NCBI GenBank assembly: GCA_016218825.1
Contig: JACRCV010000075.1
Span: forward strand, 102,358 to 166,357
Source of the DNA: Deltaproteobacteria bacterium
GTDB lineage: Bacteria > Myxococcota > XYA12-FULL-58-9
Length of the DNA: 64,000 bases
Direction of reading: 5' to 3'
A program made the translations under genes and the position numbers. Positions within the stretch are counted from its first letter, which is position 1; every line of letters begins with the position of its first letter. Of the stretch, positions 12,201 to 19,567 are shown in pieces. The notes under the pieces were generated by a model, which did no database searches, was not told the origin of the DNA, and saw nothing but the letters and a program-made list of their open reading frames with translations.

Positions 12201-15200
12201 GCTGGTGGAGGCGAATGGGCCGCCGCGGCTGGTCGAAGCCAATGGGTCGCCGCACCTCGTCGACGCCCGCCCGGGGGGATCGGCGGCGGCTGCCGGCGAA
12301 GCAGGTGCCGTCACCAACTCGGCAGCGACGGCGCTCGCGGAGGTGCCGGCCGGCACCTTGGCCGCAAGCCTGGAGGTGTGGTTGCCGGCGGACGGCGCCA
12401 CCCTGTCCGGCGAGCGCCTCACGGTATACGGCCGGAGCGCGCCGGAGAACACCGTGCGGCTGAACGGTGAGGTGCTCGGGCTCGACGACGACGGCCGGTT
12501 CATGAAGACGTTGGTGCTGCCGACCGGACCGGTCAGGGTGGACGTGAGCGCCGAGGATCAGGACGGCAACAGCGCCCACGTCGCGCGTTCGTACCAGGTC
12601 CCGGACTCGGAGTGGTTCCTGTTGGCGATGGGTGACGGTGTCGCCGGACGGGGGCAGGGTCTCGAGGGAATGAACCGCGGCACGACATGGGACAGCACGC
12701 GGGGCAGCTACCCCGACAGCCTCCCCGACGACCTCTATCTTCATGGTCGGGCGGTGGGGTACTTCAAGGGCCGGGTGAAGGGCGCGGCGCTGTTCGCCGC
12801 CAACCCGTTCCGCGAGGTGCGGTTGAGTGCGCACCTCGACACCGGCAAGGCCGCCGACGCCGACTTGGTGAAGCAGCTCATCGATCCGGAGCGCTACTAC
12901 CCGGTTTACGGTGACGCGGCCACCGAGGTTCAGGACGTCTCGTCGCGCTCCAAGATCTACGTGCTCGTGGAGGCGGATCGGTCGCGCGCCATCGTCGGTA
13001 ACTTCTCGACCAAGCTCGACGGCCTCGAGCTGTTCCGCTTCCAGCGCAGCTACTTCGGGGCCGCCGTCGATCTCGACCACGAATTCGTCGCCGGCTCGCG
13101 GTCGCAGGCGCACGCGCTCGTCGCCTCGGGACAGAACGGCGTTCGCCACCGCCAGGTGGCTCTGCAGGGCACCGGCGGCTCGATGTACTTCTTGCGGGAC
13201 GGCGAGCTCGTCGAGGGCTCGGAGCGCGTCGAGCTCGTGGTGCGGGACGCGGTGACCGGCATGCGCCTGCAGGCGGTGCCGCAGACCCGCGACGTCGACT
13301 ACAGCATCAGCTACCGCGAGGGCCGCCTGGTGTTCTCGGCGCCGGTGCCGTCGGTGGCGCTCGCGGGCTGGCGCTTGAACCAGAACGCGAGTCGGACGCT
13401 GGACGGCAACCCGGTGTTCGCCGAGATCGAGTACGACTACCGGTCGCCGGCGCTTGATCAGGGGGACAAGGCCATGGCGGTCCAGGTGCGCCAGGGCTTC
13501 GGCGATCGGGTGATCGTGGGCGGCGGCGCGGTGAGCGAGGACCGCACCGCCTCCGGCGGCTCGAAGTACGAGCTCTACGGCGTCGACTTCGTCGGTCGGA
13601 TCTCGAAGACCACGCGGGTGACGGCCGAGCTCGCCTACTCCAAGGCGACCGACGGCGATCACCTGGCGAGCTACGACGGCGGCGTGACCTACGGCACGCT
13701 GGGGGCGAGCGATCCGTTGCGCGCCGGCACCAACGCCTCACGCCTGCCGGCGAACGCCAAGGGCAGGGCAGGGAAGCTGACGCTCGCCGGCGATCTGGGC
13801 GAGTTCCTGCCGCGTCCGAGCACCTTGCCCGCGGCCGCGGAGTTCTTGGCCTACAACCTCTACTATCAGTTTCAGGATCCGTTCTTCTACTCCGGCAACA
13901 CCGTGTTCGAGCAGGGGCAGACGAAGGTCGGCGGCCAGCTGCGGGCGAGCCTGAGCGAGGTCGACAGCGTGCGCCTGCGCCACGACGGGGTCTGGAGCCG
14001 GCTGTTCTTGGGCGACGTCCCGCGAGACATCGACCGCCAGATCACGACGCTGACCTACGAGCACCGCGGCGACGGTTGGCGGGCGGGGTCGGAGATCGGC
14101 CACACCTATTGGGACGACGGCGCTCGGGCGGTGAACACCGACGGCGTCAGCCTGTTCGGCGAGCGCAAGCTGCTGCCGCGCCTGACGCTGACCGGCGAGC
14201 AGCAGCTGCTGGTGCGCGCCGATTCCCGGGTGGTCGACGCCTGGAACGACCGGCTGGTGAGCTCGGTGAGCGCCCGCTATCAGCTGGGCGAGAGGCTGTA
14301 CGCCACCGCGAACGAGAGCCTGCGCTGGTCGGGGGCCAACAGCGCCCAGCTCGGCCTGAAGACCAACGTGATGGACGACGTCAACCTGTACGCCGCCGAG
14401 CGCCTGACGACGACCCTGGACGGCCGGACCGTGAGCACCAGCGTCGTCGGCGGCGAGTCGACGGCGATCCCGGGCTCGCGCTCGTACGCCGAGTACCAAC
14501 TGGACGCGCTGGCGTCGGGGCAGAGCGGTCGCGCGGTCTTCGGCATGGACAACAAGTGGTCACTCTTGGACGGTGTGACCCTGAACCTGTCGTACGAGCG
14601 GGCACAGCTCCTCGGCGCGCAGCAGAGCGCCGCCGGCGGTGTCGGGTCGGCGGTCAACGAGCCGAGCGTCACCGGCTATGGCGCGACGCCGCTCGGGCCG
14701 ACGCAGCAGTTCACCGCGTCCGGCTACTCCTCGGCCGGGGTGGTCCCGGTCGGGGTGTCGTCGCGCGACGCCTTCGCCACCGGTCTCGAGCTGCTGCGGG
14801 CGAAGAGCTTCAAGGCCGGGCTCCGCTTCGAGATGCGCTACGACCGCGGCGACGCGCAGCTGGGCGCCCACGACCGCCTGGTGTTCTTCGGCCAGGCCGG
14901 GGCCGATTGGCGTCTGGACCGCTACCTCGTGGTCCTCGGCCGGGCCCGGGGTGCTGCGGTGCAGAACCTCGATTTCCGCGAAGAGGCGGGCTCAGAGCTC
15001 GGCTTCGCCGAAGGGCAGTACGCCGACGTCTCGTTGGGGGTGGCGCTTCGCCCGGTGCACACCGACTTCGTCAACGGCCTGTTCAAGTGGACGCGGCGCT
15101 ACGAGCGCCGGCCGGTGAACGTGGAGCTGACGCAGTTCCAGCTCGAGATCGCGGACGTCATCGCCGCCGAGGCGGCGTTCGAGCTCGGCGGTGGCCTGCA

Positions 15201-15522
15201 GCTGGTGAACAAGGTCGCGGTGAAGGTCTTCGAGGTCCAGGACGCCGAGCTCACGAAGCTCCGCGCCACGACGCTGTTGGCGATCGTCCGCCTGAACTAC
15301 CACCTCACGGACGCGTTTGACGCCGGCGCCGAGTACCGCTGGCTCGGCGACTTCTTGACCCGGGAGCGAGAGCACGGGCCGCTCTTCGAGCTCGCGTGGA
15401 TCCCGGTGCCCTACGCCGCGGTGGGCGTGGGCTACAACTTCACCCGGTTCTCCGAGGACCTGCTGGCCGATCCGCGGCTCACGCAGCACGGCTTGTTCCT
15501 GCGGGTGACGGCGCGCTATTAG
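241..15522 (+). CDS. Giant outer-membrane surface protein: DUF11 repeats, SdrD/CNA-B-like, two OmpA-like domains, C-terminal beta-barrel
   Basis: 5093 residues. Residues 1-39 look like a Sec signal peptide ending AYA before Asp40. A globular head (about 40-390) precedes about 17 tandem DUF11 (TIGR01451-type) beta-sandwich repeats (about 394-2720), each with a PGDxxxYTxxxxNxGxxxATxVxVxD core. Next come SdrD/CNA-B-like carboxypeptidase-regulatory domains (about 2731-2977 and 3129-3222) around one more DUF11-like unit, then an OmpA-like domain (3393-3500), a FlgD-Ig-like domain (about 3625-3700) and a second OmpA-like domain (3712-3820). A 9-residue tandem repeat and an Ig-like domain (4043-4124) lead to about 970 residues of alternating aromatic beta-strands ending in Tyr, typical of an outer-membrane barrel. 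The likely role is a long surface or periplasm-spanning fibre or adhesin tethered by its own barrel. Substrate and partners are unknown. The OmpA-like and DUF11 calls are firm; the topology is inference. Confidence 0.85.
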   Translation: METTGAVKGDLVHRVVGGRLVRVSVLGVAVLGAVAPAYADVEGTAPAKVGNWRLYGGHSALGAALMVPGPSRAEVNSVLLPSATSEVTDLPYDAEVAAAYLFWSGSLTYLDRSGPPDPPDREVDFTAADGTFYNDLSVDTDYTGFGRCATVAGLGGFFYCRRDVTDLIQAQGPGNANGIYSVGDLRADPGTFDPSDPQFVNSQAKYANWSLVIVWKAASETVRRDVVLYDGFLRLDEVVPRANDPTPLGVYSFTVADFVVGSPALGRLTVFAMEGDRQLGVPPQDLTGCPSCWDGLSFRAQSAASPTMLANGMNPRYNSFNSSSDVSTDIDTYSLGGLIGTGDTSATLTMLSGDGAVDVAYNQGNGESFNVGWVVMTIDTLTPNFAGSQTRKTVLPANAGPGQRLYYLIDVVNQGSAAATGVVVKDSIPAGSRYLAGSTRVNGVPRADVGGTSPLLAGLSLGTIGDAHSGGNSRQVTFEVEVEAAACGGVVDNYATVLSNETDPVTLGPARTTVSTSVLDPPTKAVAFVSAPPVGPGSTFAYTIDLGNSGSSAASGVKVSDPLPPYVRVASVLATSGGWSLSGNTLTVTNIDVPASGSAQVVVVGLVLSVAELQAAGVSESSIDGLLVSNQATVSGGCAPDQVTDDPESGGLQPTTFSLTYAPILGSSSKTGVDLNGGALEPGDVIRYTVTARNTGNRAVEVVLTDGIPANTSYVPGSTKLDGLSVPDVGGTSALLAGYSLGILGYVGDNDRVVSFEVSVPALAANGAVVTNQATLSVPQVPAAGVQVSSAPLVVRAAPDLSTSTKTVLDQTAPFGVYIPGDLVTYTITVVNSGNRPATNVAVQDELPVEVEVIAVSGGGVVGAGSVSWPTRASLAAGGTLTYTIQARLAPLIDNGVVVTNLGRIACAELVETTVSAGVTITSGPHLAVTKIDVHPSSPPRPGDGVSYRIRIENDGTAIARDLQVTDDLDVSLTNVSAPGASVSGRRITWSAASDARLASLLPGAATSIELVVSAALSSPLANGTVVANQAAVAALGIGAILSDDPDVGGSADPTTFVVVSQATLSFSKRVEDRSPTTPYQPGDRVRYTLTLTAGGDAPLTDVVVTDPVDTALGNVSVSGGSTRAGVVTWSAATGSPSLSRLSPGQGASLVFEAVIGANVADATVVSNQAQAASVELGQAILSDGDAAAAGAQPTRFQVVSKPRLALVKAVALVADANGEFNPGDTVAYTLTLSNRGTAAATGVVLTDTFDGRLTLTDAAGGVASGNLVTWAFVDALAPGASRTVVPQLKIARPLDNGVEIGNQGAVLCAEAPGPEPSDDPSLPGTADVTVFRIRSRPDFSRTTKTVTDITGDPLVTRPGDRLAYTVVVENSGDADADLVVVEDPLSPEVTVAVPANARLDGNRLLWDVSTEPALARLAAGAAKTLTFEATVNSPLANGTRVANQAAVHSDEVALAALSDDPATAAVDDETVVNVVSTADLGASTKTVTSLTGVPIVSARPNTTVRYTITVVSRGDAPATNVVVNDAVHSALDIVSAPGGSIDAGAHAIRFAADTTPALASLAPGANVVLTFDARLQTPLDDGLVIANQGSISAAGIAAPVLTDANPTTLAKEETLLTVTASPDLSGCTAVFVNPGTGQVLSAARPGDAVRMLITLVNRGDGIARGVRVTDTVDLSLLTNVTVRDGGALAGNVASFSVAEVRPGTDVQLRIDARLRSPLDPTTLVNQAAVLLGSAGAILTDDPAQPGTADPTRLPILSAATLDLSTKDVVTAVGGGIAGPGETITYSIDVRNTGDANAHDVVLTDALSTDLELVAASGNGVYDPASRKVVWSAPLVAGGGHLVLTVTARVQATTPNGRVIENRGELAGQGLPLVYTDDRLTGTPDSPTRVTVRALPSFSVFQKVVELLDQQTPGRLAPGDRLRYTLILQNKGNAAATNVEVRDLIDPTLLTELSPVTPFTVVGNEVVFDAATVPALALVAPEQRLEVVFEARVVANVADSTPIANQAFVSSAEVEGATSSDDPATSAPQDATTVTVRYPQLELVKSVRDLNGGEVWPGDSLAFTISVKNRGSVTASDVVVSDALTPEAVSLLTAIDAPGATHSGQTYKWTLRELAAGAVATVGLDARVAENATHGASATNRASAKPNGAPEATSNVVSFAVVSLPRLEDATLIVSSASRRVAPEEILTYTFVIPNKGQAAATDVVVTDALDPTLEIIALSDGGIASSQSASWRLGSIGVGETRRLELQARVRADAADGVTIANQGFITARQISGPLPTDDPGTVAPDDPTTVAVVARPALAKSTLQATDLNGGVAAAGDRIRYELVVHNTGTIRATGVGVRLALPPYTGYVAGSTQLNGVAIPDAGGQAPVLAGVPLQSGRGDAAPGVVLADDLKAPQDELAVLSFEVQLDPRVLPGVVISAQAEISCAELPLVLSDNPATDSVSGDPTLVVVGGGAELVVTKSVELLRDLPPNGRADVGDRLRYVLSVTNGGDGTAAATVLVDRLPATLSVPTAALALQGRSLTVAAGDDDGEISADGVVTVRLGELARGQGQRVVVDADIGSGPVVVNQAEVTSGSTTWLSDADPMLAGIQATVTVVDSATPLLDLSLTANDENGGVVEASDKIAFALEVVNRGATAVHDVILEARRPTLTAAPVVAASERATLTSADPPAWTLSTLGPGERVRLSFESTVNPDATSGDVVATGAEATLTGASFASPDVELMVGGGVGTGGFSGRIFRDHGVKDGVYTEGQDEALTGFSVLLVPESRLGAADSDAEPSTLAVRSIGVGRDGKYRLVGVPVGRYQLWAAAADGAMFAASPTLAARGGSGQTYDLAVDPSGIVYQEVDGAALPVAGARVFLVDFDTGQDLPRTAMFGGQQGQVTTGQGFYRFDVRASALPRRLYIRIEPPSASFVFPSVVFPPEGVSADSRWGSPATADAGGRIVPSDIPDLTADHRYFLRFDLDAGSPNYTNNHIPIDRLDQHIKLVKQASRRTAQIGEIVTYSVRITNPLDREFVIDDAGQGGVWLVDDFPEGMQWARDEASVVTTIAGGASEPRRLGVRSRSGKTIVFQALSLPARSVVTVRYYAVVGVRAKGEQTNRARLVDAGNVRISNEASATVRIVADPIFDQGTVLGRVFCDDGNGAIDAAELGLPGARVYLDNGYYVDTDIEGKFHFRGVDPGRHLIKIDLNSTPPGTTPATDVRRDFYVSRGLLAKINFGLRCAWSAARPTEVTLKTPPPPAPAGQSVVLMVDRLQPGIALDGAAQALPLVDAVLTAVGDAPDLVTAGVEVPGPTALVWHTQVADAVRIVRWEISVFADDGREVWRVGGDGRPPARIPWQILPADQPLTPGASYTYRIAAQTVEGDLGEGRWRQLSYQLGGATPAAAAAPTVWNGLMFEPDSDTPTTLAKDRVRELVTALRKQGPLPALTLEAHTYFNAQRSANLLLSQRQAVALRALLVAAGYPEVKIRAVGKGDTEPLAPSVTRKARELNRRVVLKTEQPVVVRAAPPPAPEYAGVAIVNGEAQILDEQRFERELPVDVGTAVRIDLRQQNGRRVRVTRVYPFAQVASGDRPSVTLEVAGSVTDGSLRIGSDTVPLALAVASCDLENGALGLSATGLEPPARFKVRAAVPLRSWLVRILNPEGTVLNDLSGEGDPPEIVTWNGRSNADAVVVRPATYSYRCLLTDLDGNRVVSARRPIMVGGAGAKPTYAKTLRGELYPRAEGLQAEVLRELDLAAAAASGVAGARLRVEVHDTAAGGKLQAQIRTARLAAAFKAALVARGVAESSIDAVAVGGAKPLMAGAGRRADEMNRRVSIEVVAAAAPELLAIVETPAAPHAKVAGTALPVDASGTFAGTVVVDPDAVLLVDLLAADGRSGLFNVPIFDGKPLGAAVTEIPQGRRPKEGEPRIGSDPASLRAPQTELPEPVAAAPASGAAADNLPVEFHESLTDDGGVDAVVGWRPAMPTPHLAPPNGPPRLVEANGPPRLVEANGPPRLVEANGSPHLVDARPGGSAAAAGEAGAVTNSAATALAEVPAGTLAASLEVWLPADGATLSGERLTVYGRSAPENTVRLNGEVLGLDDDGRFMKTLVLPTGPVRVDVSAEDQDGNSAHVARSYQVPDSEWFLLAMGDGVAGRGQGLEGMNRGTTWDSTRGSYPDSLPDDLYLHGRAVGYFKGRVKGAALFAANPFREVRLSAHLDTGKAADADLVKQLIDPERYYPVYGDAATEVQDVSSRSKIYVLVEADRSRAIVGNFSTKLDGLELFRFQRSYFGAAVDLDHEFVAGSRSQAHALVASGQNGVRHRQVALQGTGGSMYFLRDGELVEGSERVELVVRDAVTGMRLQAVPQTRDVDYSISYREGRLVFSAPVPSVALAGWRLNQNASRTLDGNPVFAEIEYDYRSPALDQGDKAMAVQVRQGFGDRVIVGGGAVSEDRTASGGSKYELYGVDFVGRISKTTRVTAELAYSKATDGDHLASYDGGVTYGTLGASDPLRAGTNASRLPANAKGRAGKLTLAGDLGEFLPRPSTLPAAAEFLAYNLYYQFQDPFFYSGNTVFEQGQTKVGGQLRASLSEVDSVRLRHDGVWSRLFLGDVPRDIDRQITTLTYEHRGDGWRAGSEIGHTYWDDGARAVNTDGVSLFGERKLLPRLTLTGEQQLLVRADSRVVDAWNDRLVSSVSARYQLGERLYATANESLRWSGANSAQLGLKTNVMDDVNLYAAERLTTTLDGRTVSTSVVGGESTAIPGSRSYAEYQLDALASGQSGRAVFGMDNKWSLLDGVTLNLSYERAQLLGAQQSAAGGVGSAVNEPSVTGYGATPLGPTQQFTASGYSSAGVVPVGVSSRDAFATGLELLRAKSFKAGLRFEMRYDRGDAQLGAHDRLVFFGQAGADWRLDRYLVVLGRARGAAVQNLDFREEAGSELGFAEGQYADVSLGVALRPVHTDFVNGLFKWTRRYERRPVNVELTQFQLEIADVIAAEAAFELGGGLQLVNKVAVKVFEVQDAELTKLRATTLLAIVRLNYHLTDAFDAGAEYRWLGDFLTREREHGPLFELAWIPVPYAAVGVGYNFTRFSEDLLADPRLTQHGLFLRVTARY
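1420..8400 (+). repeat. About 17 tandem DUF11-repeat-coding units
   Basis: Units begin near 1420, 1801, 2240, 2640, 3018, 3432, 3855, 4258, 4680, 5112, 5524, 5932, 6361, 6738, 7138, 7615 and 8058, with a period of about 380-480 bp. They share protein motifs (a PGD turn, YTI/YTL strand, NxGxxxAT, DxLP, a late VxNQAxV strand) but are diverged at DNA level. This suggests old duplication rather than recent slippage. Three units (near 1420, 2240 and 7138) carry a variant 'xYxxGSTxxxGxxxPDxGG' insertion. Confidence 0.8.
12160..12267 (+). repeat. 27-bp tandem repeat, four units, in the linker of the giant protein
   Basis: Four exact-length 27-bp units start at 12160, 12187, 12214 and 12241, encoding NGPPRLVEA three times and then NGSPHLVDA. 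The first three units are nearly identical at DNA level, so this expansion is recent compared with the DUF11 repeats. It lies in a Pro/Ala-rich linker between the second OmpA-like domain and the Ig-like domain before the barrel. Copy number may vary between strains. Confidence 0.9.
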
Positions 15523-15539
15523 CCCGGGTGGGACCCGGG
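15523..15539 (+). terminator. Hairpin directly after the giant gene's stop codon
   Basis: CCCGGGT (15523-15529), loop GGG, ACCCGGG (15533-15539): a perfect 7-bp stem with a 3-nt loop starting on the base after the TAG. There is no T-run, so it is not a canonical intrinsic terminator. It sits between convergent genes, where a bidirectional block would make sense. It lacks the GATTCCC lead of the dispersed repeat family found elsewhere in the window. Confidence 0.35.
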
Positions 15540-15609
15540 TGGGGCGAGGGGCTCCGATCCACGCGAGCGCAACGTGCGAGCAGTCGGCGGCCCGGCGACC
15601 GGGGTTTGC

Positions 15610-16560
15610 TCAGGGCCGCCGTTCGCGACCGCGGAGGAAGTGGGCCAGGATCTGCGCCGGCGGCTCCGCGCTGCTGACCTGGTGGTAGTCGATGCCGGAG
15701 GCGGCCATCTCCCGGGCGGTCGCGGCGAGGAACTTCCGCATCTCGTCGACGAAGGTCTGGCGCAGCGTCCGTGGGTGGACGAAGAGGCGGCGCGGATCTT
15801 CCATCGAGGCGAACAGCGCCGGGTTGTCGTAGGGGAAGCTCAGCTCGTCGGGGTCGACGAGGTGCAACACCGCGACGTCGTGGCGGCGCGCGGCGAGGCG
15901 GCGGAACGCCAGGCCGAGCTCCGGATCCGGGTCGAAGAGGTCGGTGAGCAGCACCACCAGCGAGCGGCGGCGATTGCGCGCCGCGAATTGGTCGACCGAG
16001 CGCGCGATGCCGGTGACGCCGCTGGGGGCGAGGCGCACCAGGGCCGCGAGGACCTCCAGCAGGTGGCCGCTGGTGGCACGCGCCGCGAGCTCGCCCGTCG
16101 GCTGCGACGCGAAGGTGACCAGGCCGACGGCGTCGCCCTGGCGCAGCGCCAGGTAGGCGAGGGCGGCGGCGAGCGTGGTCGCGAGCTGCAGCTTGGTCGG
16201 GCGGCCGGCGCCGGCGAAGCCCATCGAGCCCGAGTGGTCGACGACGAGCTCGAGGGCGAGGTTGGTCTCGTCCTCGAACTGCTTGACGTGGTAGCGATCG
16301 GTCTTCGCGAACGCGCGCCAATCGACGTGGCGGATGTCGTCCCCCGGGGAGTAGAGCTTGTGCTCGGAGAACTCGATCGCGCTGCCGCGGCGCAGCGAGC
16401 GGTGAACGCCGGCCAGCGCCCCGGTGGCGATCTCGCGGGCGTTGAGCTGCAGGGTCTCGATCTCGGCGAGCAGCGCCGGGTCGATCACCTCGCGGCGGAC
16501 ATCGTCGGCAGACGACGGGGGCGCGGCGGTCGCCGGGGTGTCGTTGTCGGACGCGGCCAT
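15610..16560 (-). CDS. DUF58 / vWA-like protein partnered with MoxR
   Basis: 316 residues. The central DUF58 signature (about 60-95: 'YSPGDDIRHVDWRAFAKT') is followed by a vWA-like fold with an intact DxSxS metal site, DHSGSM at 108-113. Proteins of this family are encoded beside MoxR AAA+ ATPases and are thought to act with them as chaperone-like or metal-insertion partners. No membrane segment is visible, unlike BatA/BatB-type vWA proteins. It follows the MoxR gene by 6 bases, so the two are almost certainly co-transcribed. The usual companions (BatA/B, DUF4129 or transglutaminase genes) are absent here, so the substrate cannot be named. Confidence 0.9.
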   Translation of the reverse strand: MAASDNDTPATAAPPSSADDVRREVIDPALLAEIETLQLNAREIATGALAGVHRSLRRGSAIEFSEHKLYSPGDDIRHVDWRAFAKTDRYHVKQFEDETNLALELVVDHSGSMGFAGAGRPTKLQLATTLAAALAYLALRQGDAVGLVTFASQPTGELAARATSGHLLEVLAALVRLAPSGVTGIARSVDQFAARNRRRSLVVLLTDLFDPDPELGLAFRRLAARRHDVAVLHLVDPDELSFPYDNPALFASMEDPRRLFVHPRTLRQTFVDEMRKFLAATAREMAASGIDYHQVSSAEPPAQILAHFLRGRERRP

Positions 16561-16566
16561 CGGCTC

Positions 16567-17583
<1,017 letters not shown>

Positions 17584-17625
17584 GGCGGCAATCTAGCAGA
17601 CCGAATCAGGCGGCAACAGGGGGCG

Positions 17626-18339
17626 TCACGCGGTCTTGACGCCGACGAACAACGCCGAGCCCAAGATGATGATCGGACAGCTCACCGCGAAGCCGGCGCG
17701 CGCCATGAAGCTCGTGATCTCGTCGACGCGGGCCGGCATGAACGGCAGGTGGTCGTCGGCCGACAGCGAGGTCTCGAGCTCCCAGAACTCGTGGCTGATG
17801 CGACCCGCCTGGAGGTGCTCCTGGATGATCCGGGCGCGGATGGTCGGGACCAGATCCCACCCCGCCGGGCGGTCGCTCGCGATCTCGTCGGCGAGCAGGA
17901 GCAGCCCGCCTTTGCGGACGCTGAGGCCGAGACCGTCAATCACCTGGCGCTTCAGGGGATCCTCGAGGTGGTGCAGCGCGAACGAGCTCAGCGCCAGGTC
18001 GTAGGCCTGGGCGACATAGACCTGGGCCGCCACCGCCGGCTCGGCGAAGTCGCCGACCACCGCGTGTTGGACGCTGTCGCCCAGCACGTCCTGGGCAGCG
18101 CTCACCATCGCCGCCGACCCATCGACCAGCGTGATACTGCCATGCGGATCGCACGCCGGCGCCACCGCGACGGTCGCCGAGCCCGGACCGCAGCCGAGAT
18201 CGAGGATCTCCTGCGGTCGATTGGGACCGGCCCGCAGCACGTCGAGCATGCCGTTCAGGATCGGCAGGTAGCCCGGCACTATGAGGGGCCACATCTGCGG
18301 GTAGTGGCGAGCGATCCTGTCGTACCGCGCGAAGCGCAT
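17626..18339 (-). CDS. Class I SAM-dependent methyltransferase
   Basis: 237 residues from the ATG at 18339, preceded by TTGAGG. An upstream in-frame start at 18444 would overlap the neighbouring lipoprotein gene by about 95 bases and adds only low-complexity residues. Motif I is ILDLGCGPG (45-53). An acidic 'LVDGS' strand end follows, then 'GDFAEP', and a motif-IV-like segment 'YDLALSSFALHHLED'. The fold is the Rossmann type that methylates small molecules or proteins using S-adenosylmethionine. It starts 10 bases after the lipoprotein gene and is probably co-transcribed with it. The substrate is not evident. Confidence 0.85.
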   Translation of the reverse strand: MRFARYDRIARHYPQMWPLIVPGYLPILNGMLDVLRAGPNRPQEILDLGCGPGSATVAVAPACDPHGSITLVDGSAAMVSAAQDVLGDSVQHAVVGDFAEPAVAAQVYVAQAYDLALSSFALHHLEDPLKRQVIDGLGLSVRKGGLLLLADEIASDRPAGWDLVPTIRARIIQEHLQAGRISHEFWELETSLSADDHLPFMPARVDEITSFMARAGFAVSCPIIILGSALFVGVKTA

Positions 18340-18349
18340 CCGGACGGCC

Positions 18350-19480
18350 TCAACCCTTGGGTCGGGCTGTCGGCGGCACCGGGGCCGGAGCGCCGTCGGC
18401 GGCGTCGGGTCGCGGCTGCTTGGCGTGCTTGTCGATCTGCGCATCGAGGTCGTCGAACGCTGCCTGGGCGCGCTCGCGCACCTTGGCGACGGTCTGCTCC
18501 GGGAGCTCTTTCGCCAGGCTGTCGACGCTCTTCCTCATCACGTCCACCGGGTAGACGCAGCCCCAGCCGTACGTCGTGCGGCGCTTCCGGTACGGGCCGA
18601 GCCCGTCATCGTCGTACCAGAAGTCGGTCACGATCGCGCCCTTCGAGACCGCTTGTGTGGTCGCCACCGTCATCATCTCGAGCGCGGTGCTGCGGTCGGT
18701 CGTCAGCTCCTCGGAGTAGCTCGAGACCAGCGTCTGCAGCACCAACGCCAGCTGGGTGCGCACGTCCTCGACGACCACCTCGAAGGTGTTCTCGGGGTTG
18801 AAGGTCGGCAGCGAGAAGCCGACCGCGCAGAGCCGACCGCCCGGCTGCGTCCCGGTGCGATTCAGCCACGCCGGACCCACGGGCTCGCTCTCCTTGCTCT
18901 TCTTCTTTTTCTTCTTGGCGGTCGCGGTGCCGGCGACGGCTTTGGCGTCGACCCGGAAGGTGCTGGCGGCGATCTTGGCATCCACGCAGGCGCGACCGTA
19001 GGTGAAGTTCTTCTGCTGGAACGGCCCTTCGCCCAGCACGTCGATCCAGAAGGCGAGCTTGGCCATCTGCTTGACCTGCTCCACCAGGTCATCGTCGACC
19101 ATGACCGCCTGCGCCAAGTCGATCGAGGTGCCGGTGTTGGTGGTGCGGTCGATGATCGCTTCCTGGATGTTGGTCTCGATCACCCCGGCGAGGTTGCGGG
19201 CCGCGCGCTGCGAGGCCATCTCCCGTGGATAGGGAGAGTCGTCGTCGAAGGCCGCGCCGGCCACCCCGACGCCGCAGAGCTTGTCGGCTTCGATCTCGAC
19301 GTGCTTGACCCAGTCGGGGATCGGGGTCGGCGTCGCCACCGTGCTGCTCTTGCTCGCGGGCCGGGTCGGCGCGAAGGGCGCGGCGGCCACCTCTTCAGCG
19401 ACCTTCACCCGTCGGGCGCAGCCGTTCGCCGCCAGGGCGACGAGCGACGGCAGCAGGGCCAGAATTCGGCAACCTCTCAT
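18350..19480 (-). CDS. Lipoprotein, LPP20-like repeat domains
   Basis: 376 residues. An N-terminal signal ends in a lipobox (AANGC), so the mature protein should be lipid-anchored. The body holds two stretches (about 60-165 and 200-320) resembling LPP20-type domains: a Cys-containing 'LCGVGVA/LCAVGFS' strand, a long helix of Ala/Arg/Asn, then a conserved 'TYGxxCVxxxxA' strand. A Lys-rich patch near 175-190 links them, and the tail is Pro/Lys-rich. GAGGAG precedes the ATG. It is divergent from a second small lipoprotein gene 87 bases away. The pair may work together at the outer membrane; function is unknown. Confidence 0.6.
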   Translation of the reverse strand: MRGCRILALLPSLVALAANGCARRVKVAEEVAAAPFAPTRPASKSSTVATPTPIPDWVKHVEIEADKLCGVGVAGAAFDDDSPYPREMASQRAARNLAGVIETNIQEAIIDRTTNTGTSIDLAQAVMVDDDLVEQVKQMAKLAFWIDVLGEGPFQQKNFTYGRACVDAKIAASTFRVDAKAVAGTATAKKKKKKSKESEPVGPAWLNRTGTQPGGRLCAVGFSLPTFNPENTFEVVVEDVRTQLALVLQTLVSSYSEELTTDRSTALEMMTVATTQAVSKGAIVTDFWYDDDGLGPYRKRRTTYGWGCVYPVDVMRKSVDSLAKELPEQTVAKVRERAQAAFDDLDAQIDKHAKQPRPDAADGAPAPVPPTARPKG

Positions 19481-19567
19481 TGTGGCACTCCTCGTGGGTC
19501 AGGTAAGAATACGCCAACCCCGGCGCTCGTCCTAGCTTCAGGAGAGCGTCCAAGCAAGGAGGCCGCG

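Noticed and set aside
12160..12267. CRISPR-like spacing of the 27-bp repeats
   Set aside because: Units are directly adjacent without spacers, in frame inside a protein gene; no cas genes in the window.
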